Assembly: GCF_000519325.1 (NCBI RefSeq)
Contig: NZ_KI912613.1
Coordinates: forward strand, 5,455,553-5,519,552
Direction of reading: 5' to 3'
DNA from: Patulibacter minatonensis DSM 18081
Lineage (GTDB): Bacteria; Actinomycetota; Thermoleophilia; Solirubrobacterales; Solirubrobacteraceae
Length of the DNA stretch: 64,000 nt
The notes below the pieces were generated by a model. The model saw nothing but the letters and a program-made list of their open reading frames with translations. It was not told the origin of the DNA and ran no database searches. This document shows, in pieces, positions 44,983 to 53,372 of this stretch (position 1 is the first letter of the stretch; every line of letters starts with the position of its first letter). The position numbers and the translations under genes were made by a program.

Positions 44983-45791
44983 GGCTTCAGGCGGTGCCCG
45001 GTCCGGAACAGCCAGGCGCACCACGCGCTGAGGCCGGCGGCGAGCGCGACGAGGACGAGCAGCGCGAGCCACGTGCTGACGTCGCCGTGCCCGACGAACC
45101 CGATCCGGAACGCCTGCACGAGGTAGAAGATCGGGTTGACGTGGGAGACGACCTCCCACGCCCCGGGGAGCCGGTCGACGGAGTAGAAGATCCCGCCGAG
45201 GAAGCTCAGCGGGAGGATCACCAGCGACGTCACGAACGCCATGAAGTCCCAGGAGTTCGCGTAGATCCCGGCGATCACCCCGAGCTGCGCGAACGCGATC
45301 AGCACGAGCACCGTCGCCACGATCAGGACGAGCGGCCGCTCCACCCCGACGCCGGTGATCGCCACGCCGAGGACGAGCAGCAGGATCCCGGTCAGCAGCC
45401 CGCGGACGACGCCGCCGATCGCGAGGCCGATGTTGACCTCCCACCAGCGCAGCGGGCTGGAGAGGACGTCGTTGATGAAGCGGTCCGACCGCGCCTGGAA
45501 GACCGTCGAGCTGTTGTTCGAGTACGCCGCGGTGAGGATCGCCTGGACCACGAGCCCGGGGACGATGAACTGCTTGTACGGCACGCCGTCGACGTCCGCG
45601 ATGGTGTCGCCGAGCGCCAGGCCGAAGACGACGATGAAGAGCAGGGACGACATCACCGGGGCGATCAGCGTCTGCATCCAGAGCTTCAGGAAGCGCACGA
45701 CCTCGCGCTCGCAGAGCCAGAGCAGGCCCCGGCGGTCCTCGACGAACGGCGCGTCGGGATCGGGCAGGGTCGTGACGTCGGAGACGCTCAC
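44979..45791 (-). CDS. ABC-2 type transporter permease
   Basis: 270 residues, six membrane segments in the ABC-2 arrangement. An amphipathic N-terminus WLCEREVVRFLKLWMQTLIAPVMSSLLF, a loop with SSTVFQARSDRFINDVLSSPLRWWEV and the C-terminal HVNPIFYLVQAFRIGFVG are typical of drug/polysaccharide-type exporters (DrrB/NodJ-like). The GTG start overlaps the stop of its ATPase partner by 4 bases, and its own stop overlaps the EamA gene. It works with the ATPase encoded at 45788-46594. Substrate unknown. Confidence 0.9.
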   Translation of the reverse strand: MSVSDVTTLPDPDAPFVEDRRGLLWLCEREVVRFLKLWMQTLIAPVMSSLLFIVVFGLALGDTIADVDGVPYKQFIVPGLVVQAILTAAYSNNSSTVFQARSDRFINDVLSSPLRWWEVNIGLAIGGVVRGLLTGILLLVLGVAITGVGVERPLVLIVATVLVLIAFAQLGVIAGIYANSWDFMAFVTSLVILPLSFLGGIFYSVDRLPGAWEVVSHVNPIFYLVQAFRIGFVGHGDVSTWLALLVLVALAAGLSAWCAWLFRTGHRLKP

Positions 45792-46594
45792 CGCGCCGCG
45801 CCCCGGTCGTCGCCGGCCGCGTCGGACATCGCCTGCAGGTAGACCCCGGCGATGTCGTCGGCGCCGTACCGGGCCCGCAGTCCGTCGGCGCTGTCCCGGG
45901 CGATGATGCGCCCGCCCCGGATCAGCGCGATCTCCTCGCAGAGCGCCTCGGCCTCCTCCAGGTAGTGCGTCGTCAGGAGGATCGTGGTGCCCGCGGCGTG
46001 CAGCTTCCGCGTGTACTCCCAGAGCTCGGAGCGCAGCTCGACGTCGACGCCGGCGGTCGGCTCGTCGAGGATCAGGAGGCGCGGCTCGTGCATGAGCGCG
46101 CGGGCGAGGAGCAGGCGGCGGCGCATGCCGCCGGACAGCGCGGTCGGACGGACCTTCGCCTTCGACGTCAGGTCGAAGACGTCCATCAGCTCCTCGGCGC
46201 GCCCCTTCGCCCGCCTCCGCGCCATGCCGAAGAAGCCCGCGTGGTAGATCAGGACCTCGGAGACCGTCAGGAAGCGGTCGAGGTTGATGTCCTGCTCGGC
46301 GAGCCCGACGAGCCTGCGGGCGTTCCGCGCGTCGTGCGGATGCCCGAAGACCTCGATCTCCCCCGCGGTCGGGCGGACGAGGTTGCAGACCGCACCGATC
46401 AGCGTGGTCTTGCCCGCCCCGTTCGGCCCGAGGAGCCCGAAGAACGACCCGTCCGGGACGTCGAGGTCGAGTCCGTCGACGGCCGTGAAGCCCCCGTCGT
46501 ACGTCTTCGTGAACCCGCGGACCGACAGCGCCGGACGCACGTGAGGAACCCGGATTCCCGATGGGGAATCCGGGATCGTTGCAGCGTCAATCAC
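45788..46594 (-). CDS. ABC transporter ATP-binding protein
   Basis: 268 residues from GTG 46594. Walker A is GPNGAGKTT, Q-loop in GLAEQDINLD, signature ALSGGMRRRLLLARAL, Walker B LLILDEPTAGVD and switch His in LTTHYLEEAEAL; DrrA/NatA-like. It drives the ABC-2 permease. Start: a TACAGT box at 46603-46608 lies 8 nt before GTG 46594, consistent with a leaderless transcript; a second in-frame GTG (46540) would give 250 residues and put the 11-bp dyad of 46549-46574 in the leader. Divergent from clpP. Confidence 0.9.
   Translation of the reverse strand: MIDAATIPDSPSGIRVPHVRPALSVRGFTKTYDGGFTAVDGLDLDVPDGSFFGLLGPNGAGKTTLIGAVCNLVRPTAGEIEVFGHPHDARNARRLVGLAEQDINLDRFLTVSEVLIYHAGFFGMARRRAKGRAEELMDVFDLTSKAKVRPTALSGGMRRRLLLARALMHEPRLLILDEPTAGVDVELRSELWEYTRKLHAAGTTILLTTHYLEEAEALCEEIALIRGGRIIARDSADGLRARYGADDIAGVYLQAMSDAAGDDRGAAR
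46549..46574 (-). promoter_or_regulatory. perfect 11-bp dyad at the 5' end of the ABC exporter operon
   Basis: CCCGGATTCCC (46549-46559), GATG, then GGGAATCCGGG (46564-46574). Depending on the true start it lies in the first codons or in the leader of the ABC ATPase gene. It could be an operator for a dimeric repressor or an RNA hairpin. The A/T-containing core is unlike the plain GC stems at gene ends in this window. Confidence 0.5.
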
Positions 46595-46670
46595 GTCTCC
46601 CGACTGTACGGCAGACGACCTCCCGTCCAGCGGCGACGGGGCCGCCGGGCGGCATCTATAGGGTGTTCCC

Positions 46671-47297
46671 ATGCCTCTGGTTCCGGTCGTCGTCGAGCGC
46701 ACTGCGCGCGGTGAGCGCGAGTACGACATCTACAGCCGCCTCCTGAACGAGCGGATCATCTTCCTCGGGACGGGGATCGACGACCAGGTCGCGAACCTGA
46801 TCGTCGCGCAGCTCCTGCACCTCGCGTCCGACGACGAGGACAAGGACATCTCGATCTACGTGAACTCGCCGGGCGGATCGGTCACCGCCGGCCTGGCGAT
46901 CATGGACACGATGAACTTCGTCAAGCCCGACGTGCGCACGATCTGCGTCGGCATCGCGATGTCCGCCGGCTCGCTGATCCTGGCCGCCGGCGCGAAGGGC
47001 AAGCGCTCGTCGCTGCCGAACTCGCGCATCCTCACGCACCAGCCGTCGGTCACCGGCTTCGAGGGCCAGGCGTCGGACATCGAGATCCACGCCCGCGAGC
47101 TCCTGAAGACCCGCGCCCGCCTGAACGAGATCTACGTCGGCCTGACGGGCCAGACGCGCGAGACGATCGACCGCGACATGGAGCGCGACCGCTTCTTCTC
47201 GCCGCAGCAGGCCAAGGAGTACGGCCTCATCGACACCGTGCTGGGCACCGAGCTCCCGGACCTCTCGCAGCCGAACAAGGGCTTCGACGTCCAGTAG
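46671..47297 (+). CDS. clpP: ATP-dependent Clp protease proteolytic subunit
   Basis: 208 residues. The catalytic triad is visible: Ser in [10 protein letters not shown], His in LTHQPSV, and Asp in [10 protein letters not shown]. The hydrophobic-pocket and handle regions [26 protein letters not shown] and [16 protein letters not shown] are standard. It degrades unfolded proteins with ClpX or ClpC, neither of which is in the window. A TAGGGT box (46659-46664) lies 6 nt before the ATG, so the transcript is probably leaderless. The neighbouring exporter is transcribed divergently. Confidence 0.95.
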   Translation: MPLVPVVVERTARGEREYDIYSRLLNERIIFLGTGIDDQVANLIVAQLLHLASDDEDKDISIYVNSPGGSVTAGLAIMDTMNFVKPDVRTICVGIAMSAGSLILAAGAKGKRSSLPNSRILTHQPSVTGFEGQASDIEIHARELLKTRARLNEIYVGLTGQTRETIDRDMERDRFFSPQQAKEYGLIDTVLGTELPDLSQPNKGFDVQ

Positions 47298-47331
47298 TCC
47301 CGCGCGGCCCGCGCCGCGCACCGCAGTCCTC

Positions 47332-47359
47332 CCGACGCCCGGCCCTCGCCGGGCGTCGG
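47332..47359. terminator. bidirectional terminator between clpP and the fumarylacetoacetase-family gene
   Basis: A perfect 12-bp stem (CCGACGCCCGGC and its complement) with a CCTC loop occupies a 66-base convergent gap. Confidence 0.75.
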
Positions 47360-47363
47360 TCGT

Positions 47364-48209
47364 TCAGGGCGCCGTGATCGGGTGCTCGATCGTGCCGAGG
47401 CCCTCGATCTCCATGCGGACGACGTCCCCCGGGACCAGCCAGACGCCCGTGCCCGAGCCGTCGGCGCGCTCCGTGGCCTTCCCGACGCCGTGGGGCGTCC
47501 CGGTCAGGACCAGGTCGCCGGGCCGCAGCGTGATCGCGGCCCCGATGTGCGTCAGCAGCGCGTCGACGCCGAAGACGAGGTCGGCGGTCGACGCGTCCTG
47601 ACGGGGCTCGTCGTTGACCCACGTCCGGACGCGGACGACCGGGGTCCCGCCGTCCCAGGCGACGTCGCGCGCCGCCAGCTCGTCGCTCGTGGTGATCCAC
47701 GGACCGAACGGCACGAAGGTGTCGGCACCCTTGGCCCGCGCCCACTGGTCCTCGGTGTCCTGGAGGTCCCGGGCGCTGACGTCGTCCGCGACGCAGAAGC
47801 CGGCCGCGCCGACCGCGCCGTCGGGCAGCCGCCCGAGCACGATCGCGAGCTCGACCTCGTAGTCGAGCTGCTCGGTCACGGCCGGGCGGACCACCGGGCC
47901 CGACGGCCCGGTCGCGGCGGTCGGCGGCATCAGGAAGACGATCGGGACCGTCGGGACGTCGCCGCCCATCTCCGCGGCGTGCGCGGCGTAGTTCTTGCCG
48001 ATCCCGTGGATCACCCCCGGCTCGTGCGGCATCAGGAGCTCCACGGCGTCCAGCGCGAAGGCCTCGCCGGCGGCCGGGGACCGGTCGCCCGAGTCCAGCC
48101 GCGAGAGGACGGTCGACCCGTCGGAGAACGCCACGACCCGGTCGTCCCGGACCTCGCCGTGCAGGACCGAGCCCGCGATCGAGGGGTGCGTGAAGCGCGC
48201 CAGCCGCAT
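47364..48209 (-). CDS. fumarylacetoacetate hydrolase family protein
   Basis: 281 residues. The C-terminal FAH domain has the metal-binding Glu pair in LDYEVELAIVLG and the Asp in ADDVSARDLQ; HGIGKNYAAHAAEM precedes it. Members hydrolyse or decarboxylate beta-diketo/oxo acids in aromatic or hydroxyphenylacetate breakdown (MhpD/HpcE-like) or act as oxaloacetate decarboxylases. The ATG at 48207-48209 is preferred over a GTG 3 bases upstream, because TAGGCT (48216-48221) lies 6 nt away. No pathway genes surround it, so specificity cannot be said. Confidence 0.88.
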   Translation of the reverse strand: MRLARFTHPSIAGSVLHGEVRDDRVVAFSDGSTVLSRLDSGDRSPAAGEAFALDAVELLMPHEPGVIHGIGKNYAAHAAEMGGDVPTVPIVFLMPPTAATGPSGPVVRPAVTEQLDYEVELAIVLGRLPDGAVGAAGFCVADDVSARDLQDTEDQWARAKGADTFVPFGPWITTSDELAARDVAWDGGTPVVRVRTWVNDEPRQDASTADLVFGVDALLTHIGAAITLRPGDLVLTGTPHGVGKATERADGSGTGVWLVPGDVVRMEIEGLGTIEHPITAP

Positions 48210-48277
48210 CACCCGAGCCTACGCCCGCGCCCCCGCCGCCACGTGCCCGTCCCCCGGACCTGCCAGCATCAGTCGAG

Positions 48278-48820
48278 ATGGCGCGACGCCTGTCCGGGCA
48301 GCTGCTGGTTGCTTCACCCACGATCGGCGATCCCACGTTCGCCCGCACGGTCGTGCTCGTGGTCGACCACGACCGCGACGGCGCCCTCGGGATCGTCCTG
48401 AACCGCCCGACCGCCACGAAGGTCGAGGCCGTCGTGCCGGACATCGCTTCGATGTTCCACGGGGACGCCGTCGTCCACGACGGCGGACCGGTCCAGCCGG
48501 AGTCGCTCCTGACCGTCGCCGAGTTCCGCGATCCCGCCGACGCCGCGCTGCTCGTGCTCGGCCGGGTCGGGATGGTCCGGGGCGACGAGGCCCCGCGCAC
48601 CCCCGAGGTCGACCGGGCGCGGGCCTACGCCGGGTACGCCGGCTGGGCGCCCGACCAGCTCGACGACGAGCTCGGCGCGTCCGACTGGCTCGTCGTGCCC
48701 GCGCAGCCGGACGACCTCTTCCGCGAGGACTCCGAGCTGCTCTGGCACCGCGCGCTGGAGCGGATGGGCGGGCCGTACGCCCGCCTGGCGACCGTTCCCG
48801 AGGACCCCTCGGTCAACTGA
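48278..48820 (+). CDS. YqgE/AlgH family protein
   Basis: 180 residues, UPF0301 family. The N-terminal LSGQLLVASPTIGDPTFARTVVLVVDHDRDGALGIVLNRP is the family hallmark, followed by HDGGPVQPESLL and YAGYAGWAPDQLDDEL. The function is not established; members have been linked to exopolysaccharide regulation (AlgH) in pseudomonads, without a known reaction. ATG start with a weak GAG at the expected distance. Divergent from the FAH-family gene. Confidence 0.92.
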   Translation: MARRLSGQLLVASPTIGDPTFARTVVLVVDHDRDGALGIVLNRPTATKVEAVVPDIASMFHGDAVVHDGGPVQPESLLTVAEFRDPADAALLVLGRVGMVRGDEAPRTPEVDRARAYAGYAGWAPDQLDDELGASDWLVVPAQPDDLFREDSELLWHRALERMGGPYARLATVPEDPSVN

Positions 48821-48859
48821 CGCGGCGGGCCGGGGCCGCGGGTTCGAGACGCGGCCCGG

Positions 48860-49183
48860 TCAGGCCCCCGCGGGCGGCGCCTCGAGCCCCGCCTCGTCGT
48901 CCTGCTCCGGATCGTGCACGGGGGCGCCGTCGCTCACCGCTTGCGGCTTCGGGACCCGGGCCGCCACGACGTCGCGCCGGGCGCGCAGCGGGGTGGCGAT
49001 CGCCCCGAGCGTCCCGCGCTCCCGGGAGCCGAGGGTGCGGTACGCCTCGCGCAGCTCCTCGAGCAGCCGGTCGACGTCGTCGAGCGCGGTGCGCGCGGAC
49101 GTCCACGCCTGCTCCTCCGCGGCCTCCTCCGCGCGCCCGACCGCCTCGGAGACCGCGGCCAGCTGCTCGAGGGGAACGTCCAT
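48860..49183 (-). CDS. small helical protein of unknown function
   Basis: 107 residues, mainly helical and charged (VSEAVGRAEEAAEEQAW, then DDVDRLLEELREAYRTLGS), with an acidic disordered tail (HDPEQDDEAGLEAPPAGA). No family was recognised. The ATG at 49183 is favoured by a TACGCT box at 49191-49196, 7 nt upstream; an earlier in-frame ATG lacks this. Convergent with the YqgE gene and divergent from the first small lipoprotein. Confidence 0.65.
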   Translation of the reverse strand: MDVPLEQLAAVSEAVGRAEEAAEEQAWTSARTALDDVDRLLEELREAYRTLGSRERGTLGAIATPLRARRDVVAARVPKPQAVSDGAPVHDPEQDDEAGLEAPPAGA

Positions 49184-49261
49184 GCCGGGGAGCGTAGGGG
49201 GTGGGTCCATCGGCCAGGGGCGCGCCCGGGACCGGCGGGACGATCATCTAGCCTGCGGCCC

Positions 49262-49729
49262 ATGACGTCTGGTGTGAGGACCTCGGCGCTCGTGGCCCTC
49301 GCGGTGGCCGCGCTCGCCGGCTGCGGCGGCGGGTCCGACGGCGACCCGACGACGTTCGGCCGGGCCGCGGACCGCACGTGCCGCGACCTGAGCGCCGCTG
49401 TCACCACGCTGCGCCAGGACCTCGTCCGCACGACCGCGTCGACCGAGCAGGCGGGGCTGGCGACCGCGCTCCAGCGGTACTCCGACGGTGTCCGCCGCGC
49501 CGCCGACCGGCTCGCCGACACGAAGGCACCGAAGGCCGACGCGGCGTTCCGCACGTCGACGCTCGAGGGTCTGCGGCGCCACGCCGACGCGATGCACGCC
49601 GCCGCCGTCCAGGGTCGGCGCGGCAAGGTCGCCACGGCGCTCGCGGAGGAGGTCCGCGGCGCCGGGCTCCCCGAGATCCCGGCCCGCGTCCTCGAGGACG
49701 CCCCGGACTGCCGGCGCACCGGCGACTGA
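49262..49729 (+). CDS. Cys-pair lipoprotein paralogue 1
   Basis: 155 residues. Lipobox ALAGCGGG gives a lipidated Cys near residue 20; the mature protein is helical. It shares with five neighbours a Cys shortly after the start of the mature part (AADRTCRDL) and one near the end (DAPDCRR), here without the W of the motif. A TAGCCT box (49249-49254) lies 7 nt before the ATG. Function unknown; probably on the outer face of the membrane. Confidence 0.75.
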   Translation: MTSGVRTSALVALAVAALAGCGGGSDGDPTTFGRAADRTCRDLSAAVTTLRQDLVRTTASTEQAGLATALQRYSDGVRRAADRLADTKAPKADAAFRTSTLEGLRRHADAMHAAAVQGRRGKVATALAEEVRGAGLPEIPARVLEDAPDCRRTGD

Positions 49730-49797
49730 CGCCCGGCGGTCGCCGGTCCCGTCGTGGCCTCCGCGCCGACCGGGCGGGCCCCGCTACGGTTCGCCGG

Positions 49798-50493
49798 ATG
49801 CTGTCGCCCCTCCGACGTGCGCTGCCCGGCCTCGCGGCCACCGGTGCCCTCGTGCTCGCCGGCTGCGGCGGCGCGGGCTACGGCGACCCGATCGCCGCGA
49901 CCGACGGCGGCGGCGCGACGGTCGCCCTGGCCCCCGCCCCGATCACGACGCCCGGCGCCACCAGCGTCGTCACGCGCGAGGTCACCGGCGTGTCCACGGT
50001 GCAGCAGGATCCGAGCGGCACCGGCGGGTCGAGCTCCTCGGGGAGCGGCGGGAGCGGGTCGTCGGGCGGGTCCGGCCCGTCGTCCTCCGGCGGCGGCGAC
50101 TCCGGTGCCGGCGAGCTCGCGGCCTACGCCGCCGACGCCAACCGGTTCTGCTCCGGCTTCAACGCCGCGACGAAGGCGCTGACGGCTGACATCTCGGCCG
50201 GCCAGGGGAACCCGAAGGCGCTCGGCCGGGCCGCCATCAGCTACGGCACGGCGATCTCCTCGGCCGCCGAGGGTCTGAAGGCCGCGCCGCCGCCGTCGTC
50301 GCTGGCGTCGTACCACCGCGACACGCTCTCCTGGGTCTCCGGCATCACGTCGGTGATCTCCGCCAACCGCAGCGGCCTGCAGAGCGGGGACACCGGCGCT
50401 CAGGCGACCGTCATCAAGAAGGTCCAGGACCTCGGCAAGCCGCCGTCCGCCCCCGCGTCGCTGCGCTCCCGGGCGTCCGCCTGCACCGCGTGA
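49798..50493 (+). CDS. Cys-pair lipoprotein paralogue 2 with Ser/Gly linker
   Basis: 231 residues. Lipobox LVLAGCGG; a long Ser/Gly/Thr-rich flexible linker (about 70-100) separates the lipid anchor from the helical domain. The domain starts with AAYAADANRFCSGFN and ends with SRASACTA, which gives the same N-terminal and C-terminal Cys positions as the other family members. TACGGT (49785-49790) lies 7 nt before the ATG. Unknown function. The linker would let this copy reach further from the membrane. Confidence 0.75.
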   Translation: MLSPLRRALPGLAATGALVLAGCGGAGYGDPIAATDGGGATVALAPAPITTPGATSVVTREVTGVSTVQQDPSGTGGSSSSGSGGSGSSGGSGPSSSGGGDSGAGELAAYAADANRFCSGFNAATKALTADISAGQGNPKALGRAAISYGTAISSAAEGLKAAPPPSSLASYHRDTLSWVSGITSVISANRSGLQSGDTGAQATVIKKVQDLGKPPSAPASLRSRASACTA

Positions 50494-50516
50494 CCGCGCG
50501 CCCTACGATTCCCGGC

Positions 50517-51050
50517 GTGCCCCGACGCCGTGCCCGCCTGCCCCGTCGCAGGATCGCCGTGACCCTCGCGGTGCTCGCGACCGGCACCGGCCTCGCGGCC
50601 TGCGGCAGCGACCAGGAGTCGACGTACGCCGACGGCTGGGACAGCGTCTGCCGCGGGGTGGGCGGGGCCCTCAGCACCTTCCGGACCGACGCGTCGACCG
50701 CCGCGACCACGTCCCCCGACGCCGGCGACGCCGAGGTCATCGCCGGGACCCGCGCCGCGTCGGTGAGCGCCGACCTGCTCGCGCCCGCCAAGGCGCTCCA
50801 GACCGCGCTGGACCGCCAGTTCGACGCCGCACGCCGCCTGGACCCGCCGTCGCGGTGGGCCGCCTGGCACGCCACGGAGCTGCGGACGATCGCCGCCCGC
50901 CGGAGCGCGGTCGCCGACGGCGTCCGCCGGCTCCAGGGCGGCGACCCGGACGCCCTCCCCCTGCTCGCGGTCGGGAGCGTCGGGCCGTCGGCCGTCGACG
51001 CGCCGGCGGACCTGCGCGACAAGACGCCGGACTGCACCGTCCTGCGATGA
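50517..51050 (+). CDS. Cys-pair lipoprotein paralogue 3
   Basis: 177 residues, very basic N-terminus (PRRRARLPRRR) and lipobox LAACGS. The mature domain shows the motif TYADGWDSVC near the start, PPSRWAAWH in the middle and APADLRDKTPDC at the end. GTG start with TACGAT (50504-50509) 7 nt upstream. It overlaps the next paralogue by 4 bases (ATGA), so paralogues 3 and 4 are co-translated. Unknown function. Confidence 0.75.
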   Translation: MPRRRARLPRRRIAVTLAVLATGTGLAACGSDQESTYADGWDSVCRGVGGALSTFRTDASTAATTSPDAGDAEVIAGTRAASVSADLLAPAKALQTALDRQFDAARRLDPPSRWAAWHATELRTIAARRSAVADGVRRLQGGDPDALPLLAVGSVGPSAVDAPADLRDKTPDCTVLR

Positions 51051-51571
51051 CCCGGCGCCGGACGCTCGTCGGTGCCGGGTTCGCCGTCCTCCTGGCCGCC
51101 GTCGTCGCCGTGCTCCTCCTCGCCACCGGGGGCGGGGACGACGGCCCGCGACGGCCGGGTCCCGTCGCCGGCGCCTACGCGCGCACGTGGGAGGCCACGT
51201 GCGTCGCGCTGCGGTCCGACGCGGACCGCACGACCGCGACGGTCCGCGCGCGCCTCGCCGGCGGGGCGTCGACCGCCGAGCGCCGCACGGTCGCCCGGCG
51301 CGTCGTCGCCCCGTTCCTCGGCCGGGTCGAGCGGCGGCTCCGCCGCGTGGCCGGCGCGGTCCCGCCGCCGGAGTGGCGCGTCTACCACACCGGCGCCCGG
51401 GGACGGCTGGACACGGCCGCCGCCCGGACGCGCTCCGCGCAGGAGCGGGTCCGGGGCGGGGACCTGCAGGCCCTGTCGACCCTGGCCGTCGCCGATCTCG
51501 CCCGGGCCGCGGACGCCCCGGAGGACCTCCGCCGGCTGACGCCGGCGTGCAGGTCGGCCGGCGCCGTCTGA
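51047..51571 (+). CDS. Cys-pair family paralogue 4, membrane-anchored instead of lipidated
   Basis: 174 residues. In place of a lipobox there is an uncleaved-looking membrane segment (AGFAVLLAAVVAVLLLAT) with no Cys, so the protein is probably a single-pass membrane anchor facing outwards. The domain keeps AYARTWEATC, PPPEWRVYH and DAPEDLRRLTPAC. It overlaps paralogue 3 by 4 bases. Arg-rich throughout (RRVVAPFLGRVERRLRR). Unknown function; might form a complex with paralogue 3. Confidence 0.72.
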   Translation: MTRRRTLVGAGFAVLLAAVVAVLLLATGGGDDGPRRPGPVAGAYARTWEATCVALRSDADRTTATVRARLAGGASTAERRTVARRVVAPFLGRVERRLRRVAGAVPPPEWRVYHTGARGRLDTAAARTRSAQERVRGGDLQALSTLAVADLARAADAPEDLRRLTPACRSAGAV

Positions 51572-51663
51572 CCGGGACGCTCCGGCGTACGACGTCCCCG
51601 GGCCGCCCGGGGGCCGGGCGGTTTCGAGCCGCCGACATGCACGATCCGGCTAAGGTGCGCGCC

Positions 51664-52173
51664 ATGCTCTCCCGCTCCGCGCTCCACCGCCCCGCCGCCG
51701 TCCTGGCCGCCGCAGCGCTCGCCGTCGGCGTCGCCGGCTGCGGCGGCTCCGACGGGGACGGCAAGGGCGGTGGCTCCTACGCGTCGACCTGGAACGACGT
51801 CTGCACGTCCCTGACGTCCGCCGCGACCACGCTCCAGAACCAGGGCAACGAGGCCGACAAGGTCGCGCGCGGCGACCAGGAGAAGAAGATCGCGGAGCTC
51901 GCCAAGCCCACGGGGCAGCTGCTCGCCACGTTCCGGCAGGCGCTCGACAAGGTCAAGGGCCTCGACGCGCCGGACGAGTTCAAGGACTTCCAGCAGCAGG
52001 TGTCCGACTCCGCCCCCGGGACGATCAAGGCGATCGACAAGGTCAAGGACCCGGTCGAGTCCGGCGACCCGAAGGCGTTCACGCGGGCGATGAAGAGCGT
52101 CGACGTCACGAAGCCCTTCCCGGCCCTGCCGGCCGCGCTGAAGAAGCAGGCGGCCGCCTGCAGCGCCTTCTAG
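51664..52173 (+). CDS. Cys-pair lipoprotein paralogue 5
   Basis: 169 residues. Lipobox GVAGCGGS. The mature domain begins SYASTWNDVCTSLTS, contains APDEFKDFQQQV in the middle and ends QAAACSAF, matching the family. It is rich in Lys/Asp/Gln rather than Arg. TAAGGT (51651-51656) lies 7 nt before the ATG. Only 7 bases separate its stop from the convergent murB stop, so no terminator fits in between. Unknown function. Confidence 0.75.
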   Translation: MLSRSALHRPAAVLAAAALAVGVAGCGGSDGDGKGGGSYASTWNDVCTSLTSAATTLQNQGNEADKVARGDQEKKIAELAKPTGQLLATFRQALDKVKGLDAPDEFKDFQQQVSDSAPGTIKAIDKVKDPVESGDPKAFTRAMKSVDVTKPFPALPAALKKQAAACSAF

Positions 52174-52180
52174 CAGAGGC

Positions 52181-53296
52181 TCACCAGCCGACGCCCACGA
52201 GCACCGGCTCGGGGTGCAGCGCGACGCCGAACGCGTCCCGCACCCCGTCGGCGACCTCGTGGGCCAGGGCGAGCAGGTCGGCCGCCCCGCCCCCGCGCGA
52301 CGTCAGCGCGAGGGTGTGCTTCGAGGAGATCGCGGCGCCGGGGCGGGCGTGCCCGCGGGCGAACCCGGCGCGCTCGATCAGCCACGCCGCGGAGGTCTTC
52401 GTCCGCCCCGGGTCGGCGGGGAAGGCCGGGGGCTCGACCCCGTCGCCGAGCCGGCGCGCGACCAGGGTCCGCAGCCGCGCGAACGCGTCGTCGTCGAGGA
52501 TCGGGTTCGTGAAGAACGACCCCGCCGAGCGGGTGTCGGGATCGCCGGGGTCCAGCACCATCCCCTTGCCGCGCCGCAGCGCGAGCACCGCGTCGCGCAG
52601 CTCGGCCGACGGCACCCGGCGGCCGTCCTCCGCCCCGACGGCGCGGGCGAGCTCGCCGTACCGCACCGGGCGGCCGAGGGCGGACCGCTCGAGCGCGAAC
52701 GTGACGTCGAGGACGACGTGGTCCGCCCGGCCCTTCAGCACGCTGTCGCGGTACGCGAAGCCGAGCTCCTCGGCGGTGAGGCGCACGACCCGCCCGGTCC
52801 GGCGGTCCAGCGCGCGGACCGCCACGACCGTGTCCGCGACCTCCTGCCCGTAGGCCCCCACGTTCTGGATCGGTGTCGCGCCGGCCGCGCCGGGGATCCC
52901 CGACAGGCACTCGAGACCCGCGAGGCCGTCGGCGACCGAGCGGGCGACGACGGCGTCCCACGGCTCGCCCGCGGCGACGGTCCGCAGCACGGTCGGTGCG
53001 TCGCCCGACGGCGCGGGGCCCTCGACGTCCGCGGTCCCCGTCGTCCGGATCACCACGACGTCTCCGGCGACCGGGCCGTCGCCGATCACGAGGTTGCTGC
53101 CGCCCGCGAGGAGCAGGACCGGCCGCCCGGTGGCGTCCGCGTCCGTGACCGCCGCGACCAGCGCCTCCTCGTCCTCGGCCACGACCAGGCGGTCCGCGGT
53201 GCCGCCCACCCCGAGGGTCGTCAGCGGGCCGAGCGGGACGGCGGCGCCGGAGCGGGCCACGGGGAGTCCGGGGACAGGGAGGACCGCGTCGGGCAC
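52181..53296 (-). CDS. murB: UDP-N-acetylenolpyruvoylglucosamine reductase
   Basis: 371 residues. The FAD-binding PCMH-type domain has LAGGSNLVIGDGP and GIPGAAGATPIQNVGAYGQE; the catalytic Ser lies in AGSFFTNPI, with YRDSVLKG upstream. It reduces UDP-GlcNAc-enolpyruvate to UDP-MurNAc in peptidoglycan synthesis. GTG 53296 is chosen: TACCCT (53303-53308) lies 6 nt upstream and the upstream frame is not homologous. Length fits the longer actinobacterial MurB. It interrupts the run of small lipoprotein genes, which read in the opposite direction. Confidence 0.93.
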   Translation of the reverse strand: MPDAVLPVPGLPVARSGAAVPLGPLTTLGVGGTADRLVVAEDEEALVAAVTDADATGRPVLLLAGGSNLVIGDGPVAGDVVVIRTTGTADVEGPAPSGDAPTVLRTVAAGEPWDAVVARSVADGLAGLECLSGIPGAAGATPIQNVGAYGQEVADTVVAVRALDRRTGRVVRLTAEELGFAYRDSVLKGRADHVVLDVTFALERSALGRPVRYGELARAVGAEDGRRVPSAELRDAVLALRRGKGMVLDPGDPDTRSAGSFFTNPILDDDAFARLRTLVARRLGDGVEPPAFPADPGRTKTSAAWLIERAGFARGHARPGAAISSKHTLALTSRGGGAADLLALAHEVADGVRDAFGVALHPEPVLVGVGW

Positions 53297-53372
53297 CGCC
53301 CAAGGGTACGACCGCGTCGACCCGCCCGGCGGCCCGGCCCCTCCCACCGCGTGCTCCCGCTAGGTTGCCGCC

